Of a stretch of DNA of 64,000 nt, positions 25,577 through 33,888 are shown in pieces. The stretch covers positions 1,550,001 to 1,614,000 of the forward strand of contig NZ_CP059472.1 in NCBI RefSeq assembly GCF_014041915.1, written 5' to 3'. The number at the start of each line of letters is the position of its first letter. Within the stretch, counting starts at the first letter, position 1. Made by a program: the position numbers and the translations under genes. Origin of the DNA: Marnyiella aurantia (GTDB lineage Bacteria > Bacteroidota > Bacteroidia > Flavobacteriales > Weeksellaceae). A model generated the notes under the pieces. It saw only the letters and a program-made list of their open reading frames with translations, was not told the origin of the DNA and did no database searches.

Positions 25577-27574
25577 TTAAACTCCGGCCTTCAGTGTAGC
25601 TATCTCATCGCGCAGTTTAGCTGCCTTTATGAAGTCCAGATTTCGTGCAGCAGCTTCCATAGCTTTCTGCTTGTCTCCGATGAGTTTTTCAATATAATCA
25701 GAACCGTACGCCAGGCGCTCTTCTGCAACCTGCTTCATTATCGTTTTCTGTGTATACTTTTCATCCGGGAAATCCTTGGCACGTCCTACCAGCGCTTCCG
25801 ATATCTTCTTGTTGATCTGAACCGGAGTAATGTTGTTCGCGATATTATACGACATCTGCTTTTCACGGCGGTAATTTGTCTCGTCGATCGCTGCCTGCAT
25901 ACTTTTAGTAATCTTGTCCGCATACATGATTGCCTTACCGTTAATATTACGGGCTGCCCGTCCAATTGTCTGGATCATGGACCTCCGCGACCGCAGCATT
26001 CCTTCCTTATCTGCGTCCAGAATGGTCACCAGGGAAACTTCCGGCAAATCGAGCCCCTCACGAAGAAGGTTTACTCCTATCAGAACATCAAAAAGACCTG
26101 TACGCAAATCCTGCATAATCTGTATACGCTCCAGCGTTTCGACATCGGAATGAATATAGCGGCAACGTATGCCGAACTTTGTAAAATAGCGTGTAAGTTC
26201 CTCGGCCATTTTCTTGGTTAATGTAGTAACCAAAACACGTTCATCAATCTCTGCCCGCATCTGGATTTCTTCAATCAAATCATCAATCTGATTCATTGTA
26301 GGCCTGATGTCAATTACAGGATCTAAAAGGCCGGTTGGCCGTATGATCTGTTCTATATACTGCCCACCGGTTTTCTCAAGTTCATAGTCTGCAGGAGTGG
26401 CAGAAACATAAATAACCTGGTTCTGCATGCCCTCAAATTCTTCAAACTTCAGCGGACGGTTATCCATGGCCGCCGGCAAACGGAATCCATAATCTACAAG
26501 GGCCTCCTTCCGGCTTCTGTCGCCGCCATACATCGCATGCACCTGAGGAATTGTAACGTGACTTTCGTCAATAACCATGAGGAAATCTTTAGGAAAATAG
26601 TCCAGCAAACAGAAAGGTCGTGAACCGGGCAGACGTCCGTCCAGATATCTTGAATAATTCTCTATTCCGGAGCAGTAGCCCAATTCCTTTATCATCTCCA
26701 GGTCCAGTTCAGTCCTTTCCTGCAATCGTTTTGCTTCCAAAGGCTTTTCAATACTTTCGAAAAAATCCACCTGTTTTACAAGGTCGTCCTGTATGGCTCG
26801 TACAGCGCCTACCATTGTTTCCTTACTGGTTACAAACATATTGGCAGGGTAGATATTAATTTCCTCAAAAACCGAAATTGTATTTCCGGATACAGGGTCG
26901 AAGGATACAATTTTCTCTATCTGATCACCAAAAAACTCTATTCTTACTGCGTTGTCGGCATAGGCGGGATACACATCCACAACATCACCTTTTACGCGGA
27001 AAGTCCCGCGCTGAAACTCATTTAGTGTACGCGAATACAGTGCACTAACCAGCGAGTGCAAAAGTCCGGTCCGGGTCATTTTTTCGCCCATTTTAAGAGA
27101 CACCAGAGACTTGTGGAATTCCGACGGATTCCCGATACCATAAATGCAGGAAACCGATGCCACAATCAGTACGTCCCTTCTGCCCGACAGCAAACTGGCT
27201 GTTGCAGACAGCCGGAGTTTCTCCACTTCTTCATTGATGGAAAGGTCTTTTTCAATATATGTATTAGATGAAGCAATGAATGCTTCAGGTTGATAATAGT
27301 CATAATAGGAAACAAAATATTCCACCGCATTATCGGGGAAAAACTCCTTGAACTCCATGAACAGCTGTGCTGCTAAAGTCTTATTATGCGCCAGGACGAT
27401 GGTAGGGCGCTGCACGTTATTCACCAGGTTTGCCACTGTAAACGTCTTACCGGAGCCGGTGACCCCGAGTAAAGTCTGATATTTTTCGCCGGCAATAACC
27501 CCCTGTGTCAGCTGTGCGATAGCAGTAGGCTGATCCCCAGAGGGTTGAAAGTCGGAGTGAAGTTTAAATTTCAT
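25577..27574 (-). CDS. uvrB: Excinuclease ABC subunit B (UvrB)
   Basis: DNA-damage verification helicase of nucleotide excision repair, working with UvrA and UvrC. 665 aa. Walker A is GVTGSGKTF (39-47), preceded by the SGDQPTAI Q-motif; the beta-hairpin region YYDYYQPEAFI (around 92-102) is intact; Walker B is VIDESH; helicase motifs V/VI are NLLREGLDLPEVSLV and QTIGRAARN. The C-terminal UVR domain (about 625-665) ends with FIKAAKLRDEI. Its promoter lies directly against the ATG. Confidence 0.97.
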   Translation of the reverse strand: MKFKLHSDFQPSGDQPTAIAQLTQGVIAGEKYQTLLGVTGSGKTFTVANLVNNVQRPTIVLAHNKTLAAQLFMEFKEFFPDNAVEYFVSYYDYYQPEAFIASSNTYIEKDLSINEEVEKLRLSATASLLSGRRDVLIVASVSCIYGIGNPSEFHKSLVSLKMGEKMTRTGLLHSLVSALYSRTLNEFQRGTFRVKGDVVDVYPAYADNAVRIEFFGDQIEKIVSFDPVSGNTISVFEEINIYPANMFVTSKETMVGAVRAIQDDLVKQVDFFESIEKPLEAKRLQERTELDLEMIKELGYCSGIENYSRYLDGRLPGSRPFCLLDYFPKDFLMVIDESHVTIPQVHAMYGGDRSRKEALVDYGFRLPAAMDNRPLKFEEFEGMQNQVIYVSATPADYELEKTGGQYIEQIIRPTGLLDPVIDIRPTMNQIDDLIEEIQMRAEIDERVLVTTLTKKMAEELTRYFTKFGIRCRYIHSDVETLERIQIMQDLRTGLFDVLIGVNLLREGLDLPEVSLVTILDADKEGMLRSRRSMIQTIGRAARNINGKAIMYADKITKSMQAAIDETNYRREKQMSYNIANNITPVQINKKISEALVGRAKDFPDEKYTQKTIMKQVAEERLAYGSDYIEKLIGDKQKAMEAAARNLDFIKAAKLRDEIATLKAGV

Positions 27575-27578
27575 AGTT

Positions 27579-27586
27579 CAAAGGTA
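27579..27586 (-). promoter_or_regulatory. Promoter -7 element of uvrB (TACCTTTG), apparently leaderless
   Basis: Exact TAnnTTTG match with only 4 bases before the uvrB ATG, which is the usual distance from this element to the transcription start. The mRNA would then begin at or next to the A of ATG. Confidence 0.55.
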
Positions 27587-27669
27587 CAAAATCATGAGGC
27601 TAATCATTGACAGAATAGATTTTGATACATCATCCTCAAATCATATAAACAAAAAATGGGCAGTAAGTG

Positions 27670-27677
27670 TACTTTTG
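27670..27677 (+). promoter_or_regulatory. Promoter -7 element of the sugar dehydrogenase gene (TACTTTTG)
   Basis: Exact TAnnTTTG match 13 bases before the ATG at 27691. It overlaps an in-frame GTG at 27667 and so argues for the ATG start. Confidence 0.6.
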
Positions 27678-27690
27678 TAAAAACATCATT

Positions 27691-28923
27691 ATGCGGACAC
27701 CATTTATACAACTTACTATAGCAGTTTCCTGCTTAGCATTTTCCTGCCAAAACGGTACCAAAAGCCAGTCCACTACGGGAGGCGAAACTACGTTAGCACA
27801 GAACAGTAAAAATCCGGAACGCGGTTCACGTAATACGGACATTGCACCCGCCTTCAGCGGTCAAACCAGAATCGGCGGCGTTAGTACGGACTCACCGTAC
27901 AGTGTAAATGTAATTACCGAAAAGCTGGGTAAACCATGGGGTATCATTAATTTTCCAGGCGGAAGATTTCTTGTAACAGATAAATCCGGATTTATGAGCA
28001 TCGTTTCGGCTGACGGTAAAAATGTCACCAAAGTTTCAGGTTTCCCTAAAGTAGACAGCGATGGACAGGGCGGCCTGCTGGATGTGGTCCTTGACCCAGA
28101 ATTCAGCAGCAACAGAATGATGTACTGGACTTACTCGGAACCGGTAAGTGGTGGTAATCATACTGCTGTTGCAAAAGGAAAACTTTCCGCTGATGAAAAA
28201 ACAATTGAAAATGTATCGGTAATTTTCCGCGCTACACCCACTTATGATGGCGACAAGCACTTCGGAAGCCGCCTGGTTTTCGCAAAAGACGGCAGCCTCT
28301 TCATCAGTACAGGTGAGCGTTCCGATATGGAAACAAGGCCGCTGGCACAGGACCAGCAGAGCTATTACGGCAAAATCATAAAAATTAACAAAGACGGCAA
28401 AGCAGATGCAGCCAACCCTAAAATCAATGGATGGAAACCTGAAATATATACCACCGGCCACAGAAATCCGCAAGGTATTGCACTTCATCCACAAACAGGA
28501 GAGCTCTGGGTAGCTGAGATGGGTCCTAAAGGTGGTGATGAGGTGAACAGAATTACAGCGGGAAAAAATTACGGCTGGCCCACCATCACCTATGGCGAAG
28601 AATACAGCGGCATGACCATCGGTGCCGGAATTGGTCAGAAAGAAGGTCTGGAGCAGCCGGTTTATTTCTGGGATCCTTCAGTTTCACCAAGTGGTATCGA
28701 CTTTTATACAGGTACTATTCCGGAATGGAAAAACAATATGATGGTGGGCTGCCTTAGCGGCAAGAAAATCATCCGTCTTGTGATAGAAAATAATAAAGTG
28801 ACCGGCGAGGAATGGTTGCTTGGAGACCAGAATGAGCGTTTCCGGGATGTACTGAACGGCGCTGACGGCAATCTGTACGCTGTAACCGATAGTGGAAAAC
28901 TCTATAAAGTGGCCAAAAAATAA
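27691..28923 (+). CDS. PQQ-dependent aldose sugar dehydrogenase-like lipoprotein
   Basis: Periplasmic or surface six-bladed beta-propeller of the glucose/sorbosone dehydrogenase family (Asd/YliI-like), oxidising aldoses with pyrroloquinoline quinone. 410 aa from the ATG at 27691. A lipoprotein signal ends at AFSC (Cys about 19). Family motifs are GLLDVVLDPEFSSN, FGSRLVFAKDGSLFISTGER, TGHRNPQGIALHP and GKNYGWPTITYG; the His in the first part aligns with the catalytic region. No PQQ biosynthesis genes are in the window, so cofactor supply is unknown. A GTG 8 codons earlier is possible but lies in the promoter. Confidence 0.88.
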   Translation: MRTPFIQLTIAVSCLAFSCQNGTKSQSTTGGETTLAQNSKNPERGSRNTDIAPAFSGQTRIGGVSTDSPYSVNVITEKLGKPWGIINFPGGRFLVTDKSGFMSIVSADGKNVTKVSGFPKVDSDGQGGLLDVVLDPEFSSNRMMYWTYSEPVSGGNHTAVAKGKLSADEKTIENVSVIFRATPTYDGDKHFGSRLVFAKDGSLFISTGERSDMETRPLAQDQQSYYGKIIKINKDGKADAANPKINGWKPEIYTTGHRNPQGIALHPQTGELWVAEMGPKGGDEVNRITAGKNYGWPTITYGEEYSGMTIGAGIGQKEGLEQPVYFWDPSVSPSGIDFYTGTIPEWKNNMMVGCLSGKKIIRLVIENNKVTGEEWLLGDQNERFRDVLNGADGNLYAVTDSGKLYKVAKK

Positions 28924-28931
28924 TAAAAAGG

Positions 28932-28939
28932 TATCTTTG
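28932..28939 (+). promoter_or_regulatory. Promoter -7 element of the outer-membrane-type protein gene (TATCTTTG)
   Basis: Exact TAnnTTTG match 17 bases before the ATG at 28957, 8 bases after the upstream stop codon; the gene can be expressed independently of the dehydrogenase. Confidence 0.6.
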
Positions 28940-28956
28940 CCGTAGAAAAATAAATT

Positions 28957-29493
28957 ATGAAAAAGTTAATATTAACAGTGGCAGTAGCAGCTTTCGGGTT
29001 TGCAGGTGCACAAAGTGATAATGATGCATTCCGCGGTCCCGGTGACCTTCGTGTGAATGTGGGAGCTAATTTCCAGGCCGGTGGTACTGGTATCGCAGCG
29101 ATGCTTGACTACGGTTTAGGCGAAAGTTTCTCGGTTGGTGCACAGGCGGGATATCTGTTGGGCGTAGAAGAAAATCTGCTGGACGGAGATGTAAAAGCGG
29201 AGCACCGATTTGATGCTAAAGCCAGAGTAAGTGCGCACCTTGGAGACGTGATCGGCCTGCCGCAAAATTTCGATATTTATCCAGGTCTTAATTTAGGGCT
29301 GAAAAATTTCGGTGGACATGCAGGTGTAAGATATTTCTTCGATAAAGGATTTGGCGTATTTGCTGAAACGCAGTTTCCAATTGCCAAATACAACACTGAA
29401 GGTACAGGTTACAGAAGGCTGAACAACCAGTTTGCATTCCTGATAGGAGCTTCTTTCGATCTTGGGAGAAGAGGTGGATCAGTTGCTGAGTAA
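28957..29493 (+). CDS. Small outer-membrane-type beta protein (DUF6646-like)
   Basis: A 178 aa secreted protein: signal peptide MKKLILTVAVAAFGFAGAQ (cleavage after AGAQ, about residue 19), then Gly/Phe-rich alternating sequence consistent with a small eight-stranded beta-barrel (LRVNVGANFQAGGTG, FSVGAQAGYLLGV, GHAGVRYFFDKGFGVFAETQ). It matches what I recall as DUF6646 in Chryseobacterium. Function unknown. It has its own promoter and a terminator immediately after it. Confidence 0.75.
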   Translation: MKKLILTVAVAAFGFAGAQSDNDAFRGPGDLRVNVGANFQAGGTGIAAMLDYGLGESFSVGAQAGYLLGVEENLLDGDVKAEHRFDAKARVSAHLGDVIGLPQNFDIYPGLNLGLKNFGGHAGVRYFFDKGFGVFAETQFPIAKYNTEGTGYRRLNNQFAFLIGASFDLGRRGGSVAE

Positions 29494-29512
29494 TTGAATC
29501 ATTTAAAAAGAC

Positions 29513-29545
29513 AAAACCGGAAAATTAAATTTTCCGGTTTTTTTA
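29513..29545. terminator. Bidirectional terminator between the barrel protein and tryptophanase genes
   Basis: Stem AAACCGGAAAAT / ATTTTCCGGTTT flanked by A-rich and T-rich tracts (seven T on the plus side). It serves both convergent genes. Confidence 0.85.
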
Positions 29546-29568
29546 TGTCAAGTCCTGATACAGAAACT

Positions 29569-30948
29569 TTATTTTGCTTCTTCCAGCTTCACTGTAAAGT
29601 GTCTCAGGATAGCAGGTTCCCAGGTAATATTATATCCTTTTTTGATGTCTTCCCGTCGGTCAAAAACGTTCTTTAACCCAGCAGCAATATAATCCATGTG
29701 ATTGTTGGTGTAGGTTCTGCGCGGAATTGCCAAACGCAGAAGTTCAAGTTTCGGGTACCTGTTTTCCCTTGTTTCAGGATCCCGGTCGGCCAGAAGCGTT
29801 CCAATCTCTACACCGCGTATTCCGGCTTCCTTATAAAGTTCCAGGCCAAGAGTCTGGGCCGGGTATTCAGCCCGTGGCACATTAGGCAAGAACTTAAGTG
29901 CATCTACAAAAACTGCATGTCCGCCAATGGGTTTCTGAACCGGTATGCCGTATTCAATCAGCTTGTTTCCAAGATATTCCACCTGTGAAATGCGGCTGTG
30001 CAGATAGTCAAATTCCGTAGCTTCATCCAGACCCACTGCCAGAGCGTTCATATCGCGTCCCGCAAGCCCGCCATAGGTAATGAAGCCTTCATAGATAATT
30101 GTAAAGTTTGAGGCTTTCTGAAAAACTTCCTCGTTACGGAGCGCAATGAAACCACCGATGTTCACCAAACCGTCTTTTTTGGAACTCATTGTCATTCCTT
30201 CGCCATAAGAAAAGATTTCCTTACAGATTTCCTTAATGGTCCTGTCGGCCTGTCCAGCTTCACGGGTTTTAATGAAATACGCGTTTTCAGCATAACGGGC
30301 ACTGTCAAAATAAATAGGAATACCGTAATGGTCGGAAAGTGATTTTACCGCTTTAATATTCTCCAGGGATACCGGCTGGCCGCCTGAAGTATTACAGGTA
30401 ATTGTGATCAGACAGAAAGGAATCTGCTCCTTTGGGTACTCTTTATATATAGCTTCCAGTTTTTCAAGATCGATATTCCCCTTAAAGGGATGATCATTTT
30501 CAATGTCGAAAGCCTCGTCAATGGTACAGTCTACCGCATGTGCTTTACGGAATTCGATATGTCCTTTGGTAGTGTCGAAGTGTGAGTTACCGGGAATAAC
30601 ATCGCCATCCTTTACAAGAACTGAGAAAAGTACATTCTCCGCTGCTCGTCCCTGGTGAGTTGGTAACAGATAGGGGAAGCCTGTGATTTTATTCACGGTA
30701 TCATAAAGTGCCTGAAAGGAACGGGATCCCGCATAACTTTCGTCACCCGTCATCATCGCGCCCCACTGGGAGTCACTCATGGCACCGGTACCCGAATCGG
30801 TAAGCAGGTCGATGTATACCTGTGAAGATTTCAGGTTAAAAAGGTTATAATCTGCATCCTTCAACCATGCTACCCTTTCTTCACGGCTAGACTGGCGGAT
30901 TTCTTCAATCATTTTTATTCTGTACGGTTCTGCGTAAGGTAATTTCAT
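29569..30948 (-). CDS. tnaA: Tryptophanase (L-tryptophan indole-lyase)
   Basis: PLP enzyme splitting tryptophan to indole, pyruvate and ammonia. 459 aa. Motifs: LLTDSGTGAMS (49-57), THQGRAAEN (97-105), PLP-lysine pair in SSKKDG (Lys257/258), EGFITYGGLAGRD and GGHAVFVDA. Overall the sequence resembles tyrosine phenol-lyase in several places, but the two discriminating sites are of the tryptophanase type: HFDTTKGH (Asp125, where phenol-lyase has Thr) and GVEIG (Ile, where phenol-lyase has Arg). Indole formation is common in Chryseobacterium. No tnaB permease or leader peptide is nearby. Confidence 0.9.
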   Translation of the reverse strand: MKLPYAEPYRIKMIEEIRQSSREERVAWLKDADYNLFNLKSSQVYIDLLTDSGTGAMSDSQWGAMMTGDESYAGSRSFQALYDTVNKITGFPYLLPTHQGRAAENVLFSVLVKDGDVIPGNSHFDTTKGHIEFRKAHAVDCTIDEAFDIENDHPFKGNIDLEKLEAIYKEYPKEQIPFCLITITCNTSGGQPVSLENIKAVKSLSDHYGIPIYFDSARYAENAYFIKTREAGQADRTIKEICKEIFSYGEGMTMSSKKDGLVNIGGFIALRNEEVFQKASNFTIIYEGFITYGGLAGRDMNALAVGLDEATEFDYLHSRISQVEYLGNKLIEYGIPVQKPIGGHAVFVDALKFLPNVPRAEYPAQTLGLELYKEAGIRGVEIGTLLADRDPETRENRYPKLELLRLAIPRRTYTNNHMDYIAAGLKNVFDRREDIKKGYNITWEPAILRHFTVKLEEAK

Positions 30949-31029
30949 TATGATATTTAAGTTGAGTTATTATTAAAAGGAAATGAAGATGCTGAATGTG
31001 CATCATAAGTAGAATCTTTGGCGGAAGAG

Positions 31030-31647
31030 TTACTCAGGAGCTTTGAAAACGGCCTTATCACTGTGAAAACCGGCTACACCTCCGCTCACGGCAAATTTCA
31101 TGGCTGCGGCGGCACTCATGCCTGTAACTTCCTTCACGTTTTTTTCTTCGGTGATGATCACCCAGCCGGAAATGGCGTAAGAGTGCGGCAAATAAACCGC
31201 TACGTAATTTTCCTTATCCACGGCAGTCATATCTTCCTGAGTCAGGAAGCCAATACGCCAAACAACTGGGTTCTCAGATGTCCTGACCCACACGGGGCGC
31301 GTAAATTTCTTTTTGTCGCCTACGAACGAAGACATTACATCCTTGGTGGGGGTATAAATATGTTTTATGCCGGGCGTATTTTCCAGAAGTAAGTCCATAC
31401 GGTCCAGCAACAGGCGTCCCAGCAGAAATTTATTTCCCAGAAAGCCTAAAAGCGTAACTGTGCCGATGATTGAAAGGAAAACTACTCCCGGCCATTTCTC
31501 GGAAATTGCCGGATAAAGGTTGTCTACACTGGAAACTATATACCAGATAAAGAAGACCGTAAGTCCAAATGGCCCCACTATCATAAGACCCTGAAAAAAG
31601 GATTTCAGGAGCATATTAAATACCTGTTGGACCTGCTCTTTTGTCAT
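31030..31647 (-). CDS. DUF502 family membrane protein
   Basis: A 205 aa inner-membrane protein with two N-terminal membrane segments (about residues 16-38 and 52-72) and a soluble C-terminal domain with GIKHIYTPTKDVMSSF and VYLPHSYAISGWVIIT, the DUF502 pattern. Function unknown. It lies 16 bases downstream of miaE and is probably co-transcribed with it. Confidence 0.87.
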   Translation of the reverse strand: MTKEQVQQVFNMLLKSFFQGLMIVGPFGLTVFFIWYIVSSVDNLYPAISEKWPGVVFLSIIGTVTLLGFLGNKFLLGRLLLDRMDLLLENTPGIKHIYTPTKDVMSSFVGDKKKFTRPVWVRTSENPVVWRIGFLTQEDMTAVDKENYVAVYLPHSYAISGWVIITEEKNVKEVTGMSAAAAMKFAVSGGVAGFHSDKAVFKAPE

Positions 31648-31663
31648 GCTGAAAACTGTAAGG

Positions 31664-32242
31664 TTAACCGTGAATGGTTTCTTTCTTTCCGTATCCCTGG
31701 ATCACCTTTGCTTCATACTCCAGCCACTCTTCCCAACGCTTATTTACTTTTTCTTCGTTTCCCAGCTGTCTGGCGAATCCAATGAAGGTAGTATAGTGCC
31801 CCGCTTCAGAAATCATCAGTTCACGGTAAAATATCTTCAACTCTTCGTCCTTGATATTTTCTGTTAATACTTTAAAACGTTCACAGCTTCTGGCTTCAAT
31901 CATTGCTGCAAAAAGCATTTTGTCAATAATCAGGTCCTCGCGGCTTCCCTGAATCATAAATTTGGCAAGATCATTTACATAATCGTCCTTACGCGGGCGG
32001 CCCAGTTCATAACCACGAGCTTTAATGATTTCATGCACCTGACCGAAGTGATCCAGTTCTTCCTGAGCGATCTTCAGTAGCTCGGTAACAATTTCAGGAT
32101 ATTCGGGAAGTAAAGTAATCAGGGTTATGGAATTGGTCGCGGCTTTCTGCTCGCACCAGGCGTGATCGGTAAGTATCTCACTAAGATTTCCCTCTGCAAT
32201 ATTAGCCCAACGCGGATCGGTAGGGAGTTTCAGCTTAAACAT
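31664..32242 (-). CDS. miaE: tRNA-(ms2io6A)-hydroxylase MiaE
   Basis: Non-haem di-iron monooxygenase hydroxylating the isopentenyl group at A37 of tRNAs reading U-initial codons. 192 aa, typical. A four-helix bundle carries the iron ligands: Glu in WCEQKAATN (about 31), EELDH (about 61-65), the Glu in EARSCERF and EAGHY near 150. It depends on prior MiaA and MiaB modification, whose genes are not in the window. An alternative generic ferritin-like role is less likely given the close match. Confidence 0.9.
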   Translation of the reverse strand: MFKLKLPTDPRWANIAEGNLSEILTDHAWCEQKAATNSITLITLLPEYPEIVTELLKIAQEELDHFGQVHEIIKARGYELGRPRKDDYVNDLAKFMIQGSREDLIIDKMLFAAMIEARSCERFKVLTENIKDEELKIFYRELMISEAGHYTTFIGFARQLGNEEKVNKRWEEWLEYEAKVIQGYGKKETIHG

Positions 32243-32408
32243 GAACTTGATAATTTTTTGTAAAGTTACTATTATTCTGAATATCTGAGGGGCAATTGCT
32301 TCTTTCAGAATTTCAGTGATTCCTTACATCATTAGTATTTTAGGCAGGTGAGCACGTCTGTGTGGCATTCAAATTGGAAATATCAACTCAACATTAAAAA
32401 AATAAATT

Positions 32409-32654
32409 ATGAAAACGACTACAAGCCTTATCAAAAGAAGATCTGAGAAACTATTCCTCCTTACTGTTATGTTTTTCTCCAGCATCATCGCATTTGCACA
32501 GGATGCAACAGATGTAGATATTACAACATCTGAAACCACAACAACTACAACCACCGAAGAGTGGTTTACAAATCCGCTGTACTGGGTAGTGGGAGCGCTG
32601 GTACTGATTGTTATCATTGCTCTTGTAGCCCGAGGCAACAGAACAAACGACTAA
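32409..32654 (+). CDS. Small Thr-rich membrane protein, unknown function
   Basis: An 81 aa protein not recognised by family. A signal-like hydrophobic stretch (15-30, ending IAFAQ) is followed by an acidic/Thr linker with seven consecutive Thr (43-49), then a membrane segment (about 58-74) and a short basic tail. The ATG follows an A-rich leader typical of this genome and a strong terminator follows the stop, which supports a real gene. The 166 bases upstream contain no clear TAnnTTTG element. Confidence 0.65.
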   Translation: MKTTTSLIKRRSEKLFLLTVMFFSSIIAFAQDATDVDITTSETTTTTTTEEWFTNPLYWVVGALVLIVIIALVARGNRTND

Positions 32655-32677
32655 ATCACTTCATATATATTGTCACG

Positions 32678-32711
32678 AAACCGTCTCAGACTATTCTGAG
32701 GCGGTTTTTTT
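32678..32711 (+). terminator. Rho-independent terminator after the small membrane protein gene
   Basis: Stem AAACCGTCTCAGA / TCTGAGGCGGTTT (one G-T pair) with loop CTAT and seven T. The stop codon of the convergent acyltransferase gene lies inside the hairpin. Confidence 0.85.
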
Positions 32712-33782
32712 GCGAAGAAACTCAAGCGTTTTCCAGCCAAATGCATCTATCTTTTTCAATCCTTCTGCTATTAGTATGGCCAGCACAATATTGAAAAGAT
32801 AAATCAGAACCATCAGCACCCACCACGGCATCTGCTCCTTCAGTGGAACTACTGCAAAATAAACCAGCGACGAACTTATGCCCTGAGCGAAATAGAAAAA
32901 GATGGCATTGCGGCCAATGTAGGTAATAAAACTTTCCTTACTGATTTTCAAACGGTTGTAAAGTGCAAAGAGAGTGATAAGTGAAAAGGAGGACCAAAGA
33001 ATATATAGAGCCTTGGGAGGAAATTTGGCTTTATTCATTTTCAGGATATACTCTTTGCCTTCGTTCCAGTAAAGTACAGCCAGAATTATAAACATCAGGC
33101 CAAGAAGAGAAAGTACCCACGGCAAAGCAATCTTTTCACCTTTCAGGCGGTTGGCAATCAGGAATATACCCAGGTATAAAGTAACGTAGCCTACCTGCCC
33201 GCTGGGATAATAATGCGGAAGAAGATTAAAAACTACTGTCAGACCAAAGCATAAGGCAATAAACCAGTTTAGGTGTTTGGGAAAGAAGCGGATAATCAGC
33301 ACGCCCAGGACCGTGAGTATAAAATACACCTTCAGATACCAGAAACTGCCCATCACAACCGGGAAAGTGTCGGCATTGGTGTACTGATGCAGGTACCAGT
33401 TACCCAGGTTTTGCCACTGCGGCATAGTGGATATATTCTGCGGAACGTACTTGGCACCGAAGGTTGAATAGAATTCCTGCATCCAGGCAAGACCAAATAG
33501 GGTAAGCCCGAAAACCTTAAACAGGTAATCTAGAAAAAAGAGAAAGGTCACAAAAATCATAAATGTAATCTGAAGTTTCAGCAGCCTGTATAATGTCTTT
33601 TCCACATTACCGCCGGATGTTAGCCCCGATAATGCATAAAAAAGCGGCACATCAATAAGCAGTGAAAGCACCCGAATTTCAGTGGGAATATAAAACTGCC
33701 CGGACCAGAAAACAGTGTGAATAAAAATAATGGAAAGCGTTGCAAAACCCTTCGCAAAGTCAATGTAGAGGTCTCTTTTCAT
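32691..33782 (-). CDS. Membrane acyltransferase family 3 protein (OafA-like)
   Basis: A 363 aa polytopic inner-membrane protein with about ten hydrophobic segments, of the acyltransferase 3 family that O-acetylates or otherwise acylates envelope glycans. The N-terminus has MKRDLYIDFAKGFATLSIIFIH, where the Arg/Asp and the conserved His after the first helix are the family's active-site features. Substrate unknown; related proteins are annotated as fucose 4-O-acetylase-like. It has its own promoter and stands alone. Confidence 0.82.
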   Translation of the reverse strand: MKRDLYIDFAKGFATLSIIFIHTVFWSGQFYIPTEIRVLSLLIDVPLFYALSGLTSGGNVEKTLYRLLKLQITFMIFVTFLFFLDYLFKVFGLTLFGLAWMQEFYSTFGAKYVPQNISTMPQWQNLGNWYLHQYTNADTFPVVMGSFWYLKVYFILTVLGVLIIRFFPKHLNWFIALCFGLTVVFNLLPHYYPSGQVGYVTLYLGIFLIANRLKGEKIALPWVLSLLGLMFIILAVLYWNEGKEYILKMNKAKFPPKALYILWSSFSLITLFALYNRLKISKESFITYIGRNAIFFYFAQGISSSLVYFAVVPLKEQMPWWVLMVLIYLFNIVLAILIAEGLKKIDAFGWKTLEFLRKKTASE

Positions 33783-33798
33783 AGTTTCTGTTATGCGT

Positions 33799-33806
33799 CA
33801 AAGTTA
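33799..33806 (-). promoter_or_regulatory. Promoter -7 element of the acyltransferase gene (TAACTTTG)
   Basis: Exact TAnnTTTG match 16 bases upstream of the ATG at 33780-33782. Confidence 0.6.
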
Positions 33807-33888
33807 TTCTTTTTCAGCTCACAGAAAAATATACTTTTTGCAGAAATAAAAGGTGCGAATGACCACTTCTGTCTTTTTTGGCGAAGGA

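Noticed and set aside
29569-30948. Tyrosine phenol-lyase as the identity of the tnaA-like gene.
   Set aside because: The two residues that select phenol-lyase activity are Asp and Ile here, the tryptophanase state.
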